Positions 1-9,663 of a stretch of 64,000 bases of DNA are shown here, one piece after another. Below the pieces are notes generated by a model. The model was not told the DNA's origin. It worked only from the letters and a program-made list of their open reading frames with translations, and did no database searches. Made by a program: the position numbers and the translations under genes. This DNA comes from Flavobacterium sp. J372 (lineage in GTDB: Bacteria > Bacteroidota > Bacteroidia > Flavobacteriales > Flavobacteriaceae), in contig NZ_JAJOMZ010000004.1 in NCBI RefSeq assembly GCF_024699965.1, forward strand, positions 2,292,001 to 2,356,000, given 5' to 3'. The stretch's first letter is position 1, and the number at the start of each line of letters is the position of its first letter.

Positions 1-1038
1 CCGTAACTTTTGAAGCGGAAATCATCTGCCAGCCTATCATTAGGTTCCCATTTCAAACTGAAAGGAGGATTGGCAACAATACCATCAAATTCAATTTTCT
101 TAGCAGGATTCATTTCATTAAGCATATCCCAATCATTCAAAAGTGTATCTCCATGATGAATCTCAAATTCGGTGTCTTTTACTCCGTGAAGTAACATATT
201 CATACGAGCAAGGTTATATGTGGTAATGTTCTTCTCTTGTCCGTATATCTTTCCTATATGACCACCGCTTTCCTCTAATTGTCGGCGTACATTCAACAAT
301 AATGATCCCGAACCACAGGCGAAATCCAGTACCCTATCTAATTTTTTTCTTTTCTCCTAAAGAAGGGTTCTGACTATCTAAGATCACAATTTTTGATAAG
401 ATGGTAGACATCTGCTGCGGTGTATAAAATTCACCTGCTTTTTTGCCTGAGCCTGCTGCAAACTGCCCAATAAGATATTCGTAAGCATCCCCTAAAATAT
501 CAGTGTCGGTAGAAAAAACAGCAATCCCTTCTGCAATTTTTTGAATGATATTACAAAGTTTTTTATTCCTTTCAGGAGCTGTTTTGCCTAATTTTTCAGA
601 ATTCAGATTGATTTCAGAAAATAATCCTTGAAAGGTACTTTCAAAAGATTCATTTTCTATATATCTAAAACCCTCTTCAAGTGTAATTAATAAGTCATTG
701 TTTTGAGTCCTGGCTAACTCTGCAATATTACTCCACAAATGTTGCGGTTTGATGACATAATGAATTTTTCTTCGCATTTGCTTTTCAAAATCAGGCACAT
801 CTGCTTTGTATGCTGTATACCACAAGCCTAAAGCTGTAAAATTGTCATCTTGCTTTAATTGTGGATAATCTTTCCCTAATTCTTTTTTTGCTGCTTCTTC
901 GTAGTTATCAGATAAATACCGTAGAAAAAGAAATGAAAGCATATAATCGCGAAAATCATCTGCATTCATTGCTCCGCGTAGTTGATCAGCTATTTCCCAA
1001 AGGGTTTTACCCAATTGTTGTTGTTCTTTTAATGTCAT
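1..1038 (-). CDS. hsdM: Type I restriction-modification DNA methyltransferase HsdM (partial, frameshifted)
   Basis: Modification subunit of a type I R-M system; it binds SAM and N6-methylates adenine together with HsdS. The first 230 residues are the helical N-terminal HsdM domain. The frame then stops, but one frame over it continues with the SAM motif DFACGSGS and the catalytic NPPF motif and runs off the left edge. The break is at a run of seven T on the plus strand (342-348); one base fewer restores the frame. The start follows the upstream nuclease stop by two bases, so the genes are probably co-transcribed. hsdS is not visible and should lie left of the window. The break is either a sequencing error or a slippage switch. 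Confidence 0.9.
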
Positions 1039-1040
1039 AA

Positions 1041-2166
1041 TTATTTTATTTCTTCAACAAGTATTTCAGGTAAATAAAATTCATATTTTCTAAGAAACTC
1101 TTGTAATATGTTTTTAAAAAGTTTTTTATTATCCGCACCCATTTCCACTGGTTCATAAATAGAATATTTACCATGGCTCAACAGGTTTAAAGCACGAGCG
1201 TATAATGTTTCGTCATTTATCCCATGAATGCACTTAGAAAAATCATCAAAACCAAAAAAAAGTTGCTGTTTTTTCTAAGGTACTTCGCAACATGTTAAAA
1301 TGATAAGTACTAATTTTATTTGATTCTGCAGCATGTTTTAACTCACTTAAAAGAGCCACATGATGAAAAAAAGGCGTATCATCAGTTGCCCTTAAAGTAT
1401 GCCCATCTGTTCCATTTTTGTGTAGAAAGTATCGCTTATGATTATTCTTTTTCAATTCATTGCAAATCACATTAAAAAATAGATTGTGGTGAGAGGATAT
1501 AATGATTTTTACTTTACCAATTCCTTTTATTAATGTCTTAACTAAATCGCTTGCCACAGCAATTGCATTATTGTCATCCAATGAAGAAATAGGATCGTCT
1601 ATATAAATATACTTTACCCAATTGTAAGCTTCATCACCGTCTATAGTTAATTCACATATTACCAGGAAAATACACCAAATAAAGATATTTTCCTCTCCAC
1701 GAGAGATTTTAATATTATCTTGAACAATATATTCTGGTTCATCTGTATTGGGTTTGTATTTCGGATTTTTAATTCCTTTACGAAATACAACTTGCCATTT
1801 TTCATAATCTATTTTAAAGTCAAATTCAGCATAACGTTCCAAATAAACGAAAATTTTTTCTTCCAAAGCCAGTTCTCTGAAACCATTGAAGAAATTTGAT
1901 TTGGAATTTATTTTAAGGGTACGATCTCTGTCATTATCCAAATCGTTATCCCAATAAAAAAGATCCTCAGTGAAGGCAGTAAAATAAAGTGTATCTGAAC
2001 TAGCTAATTGTTTACCTTTATCTTTAAAAGCCATAGAAATTCGAGTTTTCCCTGTTCCATTATATGCATACAACAATACAAAATCTACATTATTTAAATC
2101 ATCTCGTAATCTAGTTACGAGATGTGATATCAATTTGAAATTGTGTAATTTGGGTTGATTACTCAT
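1041..2166 (-). CDS. PrrC-like anticodon nuclease (ABC-type ATPase with RxxxE...H triad), frameshifted
   Basis: An ATPase of the PrrC/RloC type embedded in the type I locus. In E. coli PrrC cuts tRNA-Lys when phage inactivates the restriction complex. Visible motifs are Walker A (YNGTGKT, about residue 40), a signature-like ISRGEE, Walker B IDDPISSLDD and the H-loop SSHH. The frame breaks at eight A (1254-1261, plus strand); removing one base extends it to a stop at 1041, giving 374 residues, close to PrrC (396). RSTLE lies just before the break and SHGKY just after it, matching the spacing of the PrrC Arg-Glu-His triad. The chosen ATG at 2166 overlaps the hsdR stop by eight bases (ATGAGTAA). 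No zinc hook is seen, so it is PrrC rather than RloC type. Confidence 0.8.
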
Positions 2167-5128
2167 ACGCCGCCAATCCAGATATTTCACGACCTAATGC
2201 CTGTTTTTTTAGGTGGGGAACTAAGTCTTCCATTAATGAAAGCTCTTTGTCCTACGTTCTTTCCAACTTAGTTCCAAAGGTTCTAAGAGGTCTGTCAGCC
2301 TTTCTCCATCAAAAATCATCCGATTCATAACTTCATCTATAAAACCTTTCAAGGTCGTCGCAGGTAAGTTATGTTTGTTTGCAATAGCTAATAATTCTTT
2401 ATTGTTTTTCTCTATCTTAAATATCTCGTACCCATTACGCAAAGCCTGTTCATCTTGTCCGCTATTCCAATCTAGGCCATTAATGTAGTCGGTGAGATCT
2501 TCTTGTTCTTCCATCAAATTGGAACTTGATGTAAGTAAACTAATTACTTGCATTTTCGTCATTTTTTGCTTAGTCGGTGCCTTCTGCATATTCTCGGCAA
2601 TTAATGACATAATATAGTCGTAATCTATCAATGTGGAAGCAAAAAGAACAAATTCAAAATCAAGTTGCTGTATATCCACTGGAGCTTTATTCCCTTCTTC
2701 CTTCTGTATTTTTTTGAATTGTTTAGCTGTTTCTATATACGAACTCCTGAATGACCTCAAAGTGTCATCAGGCAATATCGTTTCAATAACATCTCTCTGT
2801 TCGTTATTTAAGTCTGTATATTGGTCGAGCTGAGTTTTTAGTCGTTGTACCTCTTTAAAGTTTTTTACAAATGCAATTTTAGCAGCGTCACCCCTTAAAT
2901 TATAAACTTCTTCTGGCTCACAAACCAAATTATTTTTTGACATAAAATCGGCTAATTGAGCTACTGCTTCCTTATACTTTTCAATTACCATAGGTGCTGG
3001 ATCAACCAACCATATTTCTCTAGCCTTTTCTTTAGAGTCTTCGCCTGAGAATAAAGTAATAGCAGCGTTTACTGAACTTTGTTGATGGCGAAAATCTAAA
3101 ATATTTCCATAAGGCTTGGTGTCATTAAGAACGCGATTAGTTCGGGAAAATGCCTGTATCAATCCGTGGTATTTTAGGTTTTTATCTACATACAGTGTAT
3201 TGAGGTATTTTGAATCAAAACCAGTAAGTAACATATCTACGACAATCGTAATATCAATTTTATTTCTATGTGGATAGTCTGCGTTACTATACTTATGATC
3301 TTTTATGCGTTTTTTGAATGTCCTGATAGTATGAATCAAACTCATTAATACTTTTATTAGTACCATATTGTCTGTTATAATCATCGATAATAGTTTTTAA
3401 TGCCGCTTTCTTCTCTTCAGGATTTTCTTTATTATCTTCTTTCTCCTGTTCTAAATCTTCCTGAATCTGCTGGATGTCCTTATTACCTTCTGCTGGTGGA
3501 GAAAACACACAGGTTACATTAAGAGGTTCATAATCTTCGTCTTCTGACCCTTTTTGTTTCTGTACTTCTTTAAAAAGACGATAATATTCTATTGCACTAT
3601 TGATAGAGGCAGTAGCAAGAACAGCATTGAAACGCCTGTTGTTCGTAGCTCCATTATGTTTTTCAATTATGGCCTCAACCACTGCTCGCTGTGCAATTGT
3701 TTCACCTGGCTTAAGTTGTAAACTTCCTTGCCCTTTGAAATAATCTATATGAAAACGCAACACATTTTTATCATCTATTGCATGGGTGATAGTGTACGCG
3801 TGCAGTTGCTTCTCAAAAATATCATCAGTCGTTTTATAAAATGCCTGTTCACCTTCTCGGACCGTATAGGTAGAATTTTCCGGAAAAATAGGTGTACCCG
3901 TAAACCCAAAAAGTTGTGCATTGGGAAAGAATTCCTTTATAGCTTTATGATTATCTCCAAATTGTGAACGGTGACACTCGTCAAAAATGAAAACTATCCG
4001 CTTTTTACTCAAAGGCTGTAGACGTTCTTTAAAGTTTTTTCTATTACTTTGATCAAGGGCCAAGCCTAATTTTTGAATAGTCGTGACAATCACCTTATCC
4101 GCATAATCAACAGAAAGCAGCCGCCTTACTAGGGCTTCTGTATTAGTGTTTTCTTCAACACTCCCTTCCTGAAACTTATTGAATTCTTCCCGAGTTTGTC
4201 TGTCTAAATCTTTACGATCTACTACAAAAAGACATTTTTCAATATCGGGATTATTTTTTAATAATGTAGAAGCTTTAAAAGATGTTAATGTTTTACCACT
4301 GCCTGTTGTGTGCCAGATGTATCCATTTCCACGATTCTGCTGAATGCAATCTACAATAGCTTTTACTGCATAAATTTGATAGGGGCGCATTACTAGCATT
4401 TTTTGCTCGCTTTCTACCAATACCATATATTTACTTATTAACTCTCCTAATGTGCATTTAGGAAGAAACTTTTCTGCAAAAGAATCTATATGAGTAATTT
4501 TCTTATTCTGCTCGTCCGCAAATTGATAAACTGGCAAAAATTGTTCATCAGAATTAAAACTGAAGTGTTGATTTCTGTTATTAGCAAAATAATAAGTATT
4601 ACTTCTGTTACTTACTATGAATAATTGCATAAAACACAACAAAGAATTAGTATATCCGTTTCCTGGATCATTTTTATAATCCACAATCTGCTGCATCGCT
4701 TTACGCGGAGAAATCTCCAGTGTTTTCAGCTCAATCTGAACAATTGGGATACCATTGATGAGTATAAGGATATCATACCGATGATTGCTGTTTTCTGTGT
4801 TTATTCTCAATTGGTTAATAACCTCATACTCATTTTTACACCAGTCCTTAATATTTACCAATGTATAATGTAATGGCGTTCCATCTTCACGTTGAAAATA
4901 ATTCCTAGTGCGTAATAATTTTGAAGCTGTAAAGACATCAGAGTTGACAATATCTGCTTTTAGACGTTCAAATTCATTATCTGTTAACTTTACTTGGTTG
5001 AGAGTTTCAAATTTTTCACGGAAATTTTTTTCAAGAGAATTTCTGTCACATATATTTTTGCGATAAGTATATTTAAGTTCTTGTAGCTTTTGTAAAAGAA
5101 TGTTTTCAATATGTATTTCTCTAATCAT
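2159..5128 (-). CDS. hsdR: Type I restriction endonuclease subunit HsdR (two frameshifts)
   Basis: DNA translocase and endonuclease of the type I system, about 989 residues when joined. The N-terminal HSDR domain has the PD-(D/E)XK core RYDILILINGIPIVQIELK. The SF2 motor shows Walker A (TTGSGKT), a DECH box, TGTP, and the late motif QAFSRTNRV. Two indels split it: a six-T run at 3310-3315 (one base too many) and TTT at 2246-2248 (one too few). After the second, the frame gives the usual HsdR tail EDLVPHLKKQ...GREISGLAAYE. It is the first gene of the operon hsdR-prrC-like-hsdM. A TATTTTTG minus-7 box on the minus strand lies 27 bp upstream. Confidence 0.92.
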
Positions 5129-5154
5129 AATAGTTTCCCATGAAATTAAGGTAT

Positions 5155-5162
5155 CAAAAATA
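5155..5162 (-). promoter_or_regulatory. Probable Bacteroidota -7 element of the restriction operon
   Basis: The minus strand reads TATTTTTG, a match to TAnnTTTG, 27 bp before the hsdR start. The -33 element is not clear. The rest of 5163-5470 is AT-rich and I see no gene in it. Confidence 0.4.
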
Positions 5163-5470
5163 CCAAATAAATAAAACGTAATTTATAAGAATCTTTTTAG
5201 TTCTTATAATTTTTCTTGAGATTGTTCTATTACACAATGATTCTAATTCATAAATCTATTAGGGGTAAATTAGTATAGTTTTTCAATTTCCTTGCCTTCA
5301 ACATTAAATAATTAATGCAAGCGGTTCAATATGTAAACTTCTAAAACTTTGTCTCGACTTCAATTATCTTCTCCTATCGTAGCGGTTTTGATAAATGATT
5401 CAGGCTTTGTTTGTAATTAGGTTAAAGAAATATTTGAAAGCAATTCACGGATGCACCAAGATGCTCTAAC

Positions 5471-5496
5471 TAAAAAGCCCTACAAGAAGTAGGGCT
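5471..5496 (-). terminator. Rho-independent terminator of the XRE gene
   Basis: GCCCTAC and GTAGGGC form a 7-bp stem around AAGAA (5477-5495). On the minus strand it is followed by TTTTTA. It lies 43 bp after the XRE regulator stop. Confidence 0.8.
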
Positions 5497-5538
5497 CTCA
5501 AATTAATAATTATGAAAAACTAATTTTAAAAAATGGAC

Positions 5539-5922
5539 TTATTTATTTCTTCTCTCGGCTTCGAGCAATCGCTCGTAAAGCTTTTTATTTTCTTCATATG
5601 CCTCCACTAGCTTATCTAATGGATTGAATGTGCAATGGTGACCGAATGCACCATGACTATGGCTAAAGTCATTATCGTATATATTATTAAAATAATTTAT
5701 CACAGCCTCTTCAGAAAAATTCTTAATTGCTTCAACAGTCACACCAAGTGCTTTAGCTACTTCAGCCAGTTTCTCATCTTCAATCAGCTCACTGTTTTCC
5801 AAAATTGAAATAGTCTGCTGGTTTGTGCCCATTGCCTGGGCGAGCGCTTCCTGTTTCATATTACGAAGTTCACGGATCCGGCTGATCTTACGTCCTATAT
5901 GGTTTGGTTTTGTCGTGTTCAT
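5539..5922 (-). CDS. XRE-family HTH repressor
   Basis: A DNA-binding regulator of about 127 residues. Residues 10-65 form a Cro/C1-type helix-turn-helix (QEALAQAMGTNQQTISILEN). The C-terminal part contains GAFGHHCTFNP followed by a short coiled coil (KLVEAYEENKKLYERLLEAERR), probably for dimerization. I chose the ATG at 5922 (MNTTKPNHIG) because the longer frame upstream runs through the operator-like palindromes. It is divergent from the HEPN gene at 6091, and the shared 168-bp region holds repeated TGTAC sites, so it most likely represses itself and that gene pair. Such regulators are frequent on mobile elements in this phylum. The DNA target is inferred. Confidence 0.8.
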   Translation of the reverse strand: MNTTKPNHIGRKISRIRELRNMKQEALAQAMGTNQQTISILENSELIEDEKLAEVAKALGVTVEAIKNFSEEAVINYFNNIYDNDFSHSHGAFGHHCTFNPLDKLVEAYEENKKLYERLLEAERRNK

Positions 5923-5949
5923 AGTCAAAGATATAAAAATTGAAAATAA

Positions 5950-6072
5950 TGTACTACGCAATGTAAAATACATTGAAAATCATGTACTGTACACGGGAAA
6001 ATGATTCGGTACAGCCATAACAATGATTTACTTGTGCTTCATAACAAAAATACAATTTTTCACTGATGTACA
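5950..6072. promoter_or_regulatory. Operator-like palindrome cluster between XRE regulator and HEPN genes
   Basis: AATGTA-AAA-TACATT (5960-5974) and TGTAC-T-GTACA (5983-5993) are perfect inverted repeats. Further TGTAC half sites lie at 5950-5954 and TGTACA at 6067-6072. They sit between the two divergent starts, as expected for an autorepressor. Confidence 0.55.
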
Positions 6073-6090
6073 ATTTCAATTCTTCAAATT

Positions 6091-7793
6091 ATGGACTACA
6101 CATTAAAAATTCCCAAAGAGCATCCGCAGCTCGGGCGACTGCAAGAAGTGATTAACAGTCTGCTCGTAATTGTCCCTGCTGAAGCCGTTTATGTTTCTAA
6201 TGATGATGATAATTATTCACCGACTTTCATAACATTTATTTTAGCGAATAATCTCGGAGAAAGTAGTGCTGGATTCCAACGGGTTTCACATAAACTCCAA
6301 CAAAACTTTCCTGATTTTATTTTTAAGTTTCTTGAGGCTGAAGAAATGACCCGTGGATTTAGCAAGGGCAATGTTTATCTTATCCGCCATTGTAATACGG
6401 ATTGCCTTGCTTACTATGAGCCGGGACATAAGATGTTCTACCCTGCCTCAGCCAAACCTAAGCGAATTTATAAACGGGCAATAAAACGCTTTAATAAGCG
6501 TCGCGTCTATCACTTTAATGCCTTTGGCAAGGCAACAGAGCAGTTAAATAGTAATAATGCTGTAGAAGCAGCAGCTAATTTATATAAATCCCTTTGGAGA
6601 ATGTATGGATTTTATTTAGCTGTGCTTACAGAGGATACGATGGAAGATCTTGATTATGTCGATTTCAACATATCCTTTTTGAGAATCACCAAAGCTTATC
6701 CAGCATTAAAGAAATTACTTGACCTTGATAATCCAGAAGACAAGGAAATGATTGAGGCACTTTGTTCCGCGCATAAGTCTATCCTTGAGGATAAACCAAT
6801 GGAACAGGTCGACAATTCGATTTTGGAACGGCTGTGCAAAAATTTGATCCGCTGGAAGATGCATTATCAGGTATTTTCTATGAATATATCGAGTATGGTA
6901 AAATATATATTAAAGGTTTTGCACATCGTTCCTTTCCGAATAAATCAATTCTTGCAGATAGGATTTTACCGAACTATTTCCTGGAACATGCACTAATTGA
7001 AATTAGTGATATCATAACAGGATTTTTGAAAACCCGTGCGGTATATTGTTTCGGCTATACAACAAAATGGGTGGCAGGAAAGAGGCAAAAGAATTATACC
7101 AAACAATTACCCGGCTACCACTTTTATCTGCTACTTCTCAATGGAGAGCACAAGGAAAATGCGGTGCTATTGCTTCAGGCATTAATACGAAAGCGGTTTA
7201 ACGACAAATACACTGTAACGATCTTAAGCCATCGCCTGCAATATCTGCGCAAGCAAAGCCACAATCAGCAGTATTTTTTCAACACAATAATTTCAAATGG
7301 ACTAAAGGTTTACGAAGACCCCAAGCATCCTATATATCCGTTAAAGATAGACATGGTCAGGGACATTGAATTTACAATGAATTATTGGAAAAACCGGATG
7401 CTTGCCGCAGGGTCATTCTTAGCGACAGCCCAAAATGAAAAGATGAACCAGCCTGCCCTTATAACTAATGCCTTGTTACAACAGGCTGTACAACAAATTA
7501 TCATGGCGTTGCTTGACCTTTTCCTGAGTTACCACCCTAACATCTATTCCACCAAATACATGCTTCGCCTTTCGGAATGTGTTCCCGGAATAGAACCACT
7601 ATTTGATAATTCCGAAGAGGACAGGAAGCTTCGACAACTCTTATCTGCCAATATCGACATGATAAAGCACAAGAATTTAGATACAGAAAGTATTGAGGAC
7701 AGTGACCGCCTTTATACGAAATGCCGGGATTTTTATGATATGGCCAAAAGATTAGGGCAAACCGAATTAGAACTACTGGCAAATTTAAAATAA
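6091..7793 (+). CDS. Large HEPN-type protein A (nucleotidyltransferase-like/HEPN tandem), frameshifted
   Basis: I do not recognise a named gene. Joined across one missing A at 6838-6842, it is 567 residues. It looks like two copies of one unit. The first has an alpha/beta N-terminus (LKIPKEHPQLGRLQEV) followed by an all-helical domain at about 140-245. The second has an alpha/beta part ending in KVYEDPKHPIYPL, then helices at about 435-565. The helical parts resemble HEPN domains (conserved A..L..AV..I..A.L pattern), but a strict RxxxxH is not evident, so RNase activity is doubtful. Its N-terminus is clearly similar to the next gene (LKIP..HP....L). It is the first gene downstream of the TGTAC operator region. 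Confidence 0.6.
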
Positions 7794-7799
7794 AAGTTT

Positions 7800-9047
7800 A
7801 TGAGTACCTTAAAAATTCCCGAAGGCCATCCCAAAAAGGACGAACTGGAAAAAGTTGCCAAAACGCTCCTTGAGTTCTTGCCGATCCATTCGCTGTACAT
7901 TTCGGTAGAAAATAAGGATCTGGGCTATGAAGTTGTAATAACAATTTTGCTTTCCAACGGTTTGGAAATTGATGCTCCCGCCATCCAACCTTTTGTTGCG
8001 AAGGTTTTTCAACCCTACCCTGACTTTTATTTTCATTTGATAGAGCAGGAATATGCCCTGGAATATTCCGAAGAGGGGCTACCATTTTACATTCTGCATG
8101 CGACCCGCAGTGAACTTGCCTATAGTTCCGATACGTCAAATACAATATTTGACCTCAAAGACTATTCTGTAAAAAAGTTAATCAGAAGAGCAAAGGAAGA
8201 TTATGCATATTATAGAACATCAGTTGAAAATTGCCTCGGACTGATAATATTATATAGGTGGAACGATAATTACCCCCAGATAGCTTTTCTTTTGCATCAG
8301 GGATTGCAGATGCTCTATATATATTTTTCAAAACTGACCAACGGCGATTATGAGACTTCGGGAGACTTACTGCGCCTTCAAAATAGTTTCCAGTCTGTTC
8401 AGCCACGCCTCGAAAATTTATTCGATGTCGAAAACGAAGAGGAAGCTGCCGCGATTAAACAGCTTAACAATGCCCTACGGGCAGTAAAATATAACGAAGA
8501 ATATGAATTTACTAAAGAAGCTACTGAGCTCGCACGGATTAAAACTGAAAAGCTACTTAAGGAAGCCGACACATTTTTTGAGACGTATCTGAAAAAATGC
8601 AAGAAGAAGATAAGGGCTGTCCGTTTGCAAACCAATGCAGAGAATAAGAATATACAGGGAAATAACAATCTTAAAACAGAAACAATGGAACATTATGATA
8701 ATGATGCTGTAGCTAAATTTCTTGATGAAATTGATAATTTCAGATATGCTCCCACCTTGCGTCCGGTGGGACAAAACGAAGAAAGTTACTATGCCAAAGT
8801 AAAATTCGCCAGCTATGTGGAATTGCAGTACTCAGTCCGGGACATATTGATAGTTGCTATCCATAGCCTGCAAAATGATGGGCTTGAAAATTCCGGCAAG
8901 GTTGAAGATCCTGCCAGCCATTTAACCCGTGTGTTAGAAATTGCCGTACAACTTTTACCATTAAATGAAATTGGGCTTTTGGATGATTGCCGTAATCTCT
9001 TGGCAAAGCTTGACCGTGCCGGGCAAGAAAAAACCAGTGGACGCTAA
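7800..9047 (+). CDS. HEPN-type protein B, paralog of the upstream gene
   Basis: A 415-residue protein starting six bases after its paralog, so probably in the same operon. Residues 1-130 repeat the N-terminal alpha/beta domain (LKIPEGHPKKDELEKV). Residues 130-270 are helical with the HEPN-like signature IAFLLHQGLQMLYIYFSKLT. A charged linker (about 270-300, ENKNIQGNNN) leads to a helical C-terminal domain absent from protein A. The family is common in Bacteroidota beside mobile elements, usually annotated only as HEPN domain-containing; its substrate is unknown. No catalytic residue can be assigned with confidence. A terminator follows at 9066. Confidence 0.6.
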   Translation: MSTLKIPEGHPKKDELEKVAKTLLEFLPIHSLYISVENKDLGYEVVITILLSNGLEIDAPAIQPFVAKVFQPYPDFYFHLIEQEYALEYSEEGLPFYILHATRSELAYSSDTSNTIFDLKDYSVKKLIRRAKEDYAYYRTSVENCLGLIILYRWNDNYPQIAFLLHQGLQMLYIYFSKLTNGDYETSGDLLRLQNSFQSVQPRLENLFDVENEEEAAAIKQLNNALRAVKYNEEYEFTKEATELARIKTEKLLKEADTFFETYLKKCKKKIRAVRLQTNAENKNIQGNNNLKTETMEHYDNDAVAKFLDEIDNFRYAPTLRPVGQNEESYYAKVKFASYVELQYSVRDILIVAIHSLQNDGLENSGKVEDPASHLTRVLEIAVQLLPLNEIGLLDDCRNLLAKLDRAGQEKTSGR

Positions 9048-9065
9048 TGATTGTTTATAACAATA

Positions 9066-9096
9066 GAAAAAACGACTTCGGAGTTTTTTCCAGCCC
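9066..9096 (+). terminator. Terminator after HEPN-type protein B
   Basis: GAAAAAAC (9066-9073) pairs with GTTTTTTC (9083-9090) around GACTTCGGA, 18 bp after the stop codon. The descending arm itself supplies the T run. Confidence 0.6.
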
Positions 9097-9105
9097 CCTG
9101 CAAGG

Positions 9106-9177
9106 GCAAGTGGTTTTGAGCTGCGGAAAGTATTTCAAGCAGCTCAAAACACAACTTGCTGTTTTCACGCGAAAACA
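9106..9177. repeat. Strong inverted repeat plus second hairpin, possible nicking or attachment site
   Basis: GTTTTGAGCTGC (9113-9124) and GCAGCTCAAAAC (9139-9150) form a perfect 12-bp stem with a 14-nt loop. The outer GCAAGT/ACTTGC (9106-9111/9154-9159) extends it past a small bulge. GTTTTC-ACGC-GAAAAC (9162-9177) forms a second hairpin directly after. There is no T run after the first, so it is not an ordinary terminator. On a mobilizable element it could be oriT or a replication or integration site; this is inference. Confidence 0.45.
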
Positions 9178-9268
9178 TTTTTTAAAATAGACTTAAGGTA
9201 CTTACGTCCTTATGCCCCTACGTGATAAACAGTTTTAAAGGATAAACGATAAAAGAGTTATATAATAC

Positions 9269-9294
9269 AAGCCTGCCTGATAGCAGGCTTTTTT
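9269..9294 (+). terminator. Rho-independent terminator
   Basis: AAGCCTGC (9269-9276) and GCAGGCTT (9283-9290) with loop CTGATA, followed by TTTT. No gene lies between this and the previous terminator at 9066, so the 9100-9268 stretch may be transcribed as a non-coding RNA. Confidence 0.7.
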
Positions 9295-9365
9295 CTTCTG
9301 GCCGACAGAATATAGATAGCAGTTCTATGTAATTGCATATATGCTTATTTATATTTCTACCTGTT

Positions 9366-9521
9366 TACTCGCCGACCAACCTAATTACGTACTCAAATAT
9401 TTACCATACTGCTTACCTGCCAATTTACACAGCTGTGTACTTAAACATAGACGCGCTAAACTATGCCCTTACCTACATAAATAAGTACCAACATACCTAC
9501 AGGTATACCTACCAGCTTCAC
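9366..9521. repeat. 12-bp periodic TAC array (13 degenerate units)
   Basis: TAC or a one-base variant recurs at exact 12-bp steps from 9366 to 9510: TAC in ten of the thirteen units, with AAC at 9378, GAC at 9450 and TAT at 9462. The other nine positions are poorly conserved but are rich in ACC and TTA. An open frame across it would encode a tyrosine every fourth residue from a TTG start; I regard that as a consequence of the repeat. The pattern resembles degenerate iterons or protein-binding phasing near one helical turn. Confidence 0.5.
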
Positions 9522-9663
9522 ATTTCGAAAAGGAGTGTCAGCAAATTAGAAATCATTACGGTTTGCCTATTCATTTTGCAACCTGATGCCAAATAAAGCC
9601 ATTGGCTGCCACAATAAAAAGCTGTGGTTGTGGATTGCTTAACTTGTGGCAAAAATGCACAAT

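Noticed and set aside
6834..7793. Separate second HEPN gene starting at GTG
   Set aside because: It overlaps the upstream frame by 163 bp and the frames join with one added A to a sensible single protein.
9333..9596. Tyr-rich 87-residue frame starting at TTG
   Set aside because: Composition follows from the 12-bp TAC period; no ATG, ribosome site or domain.
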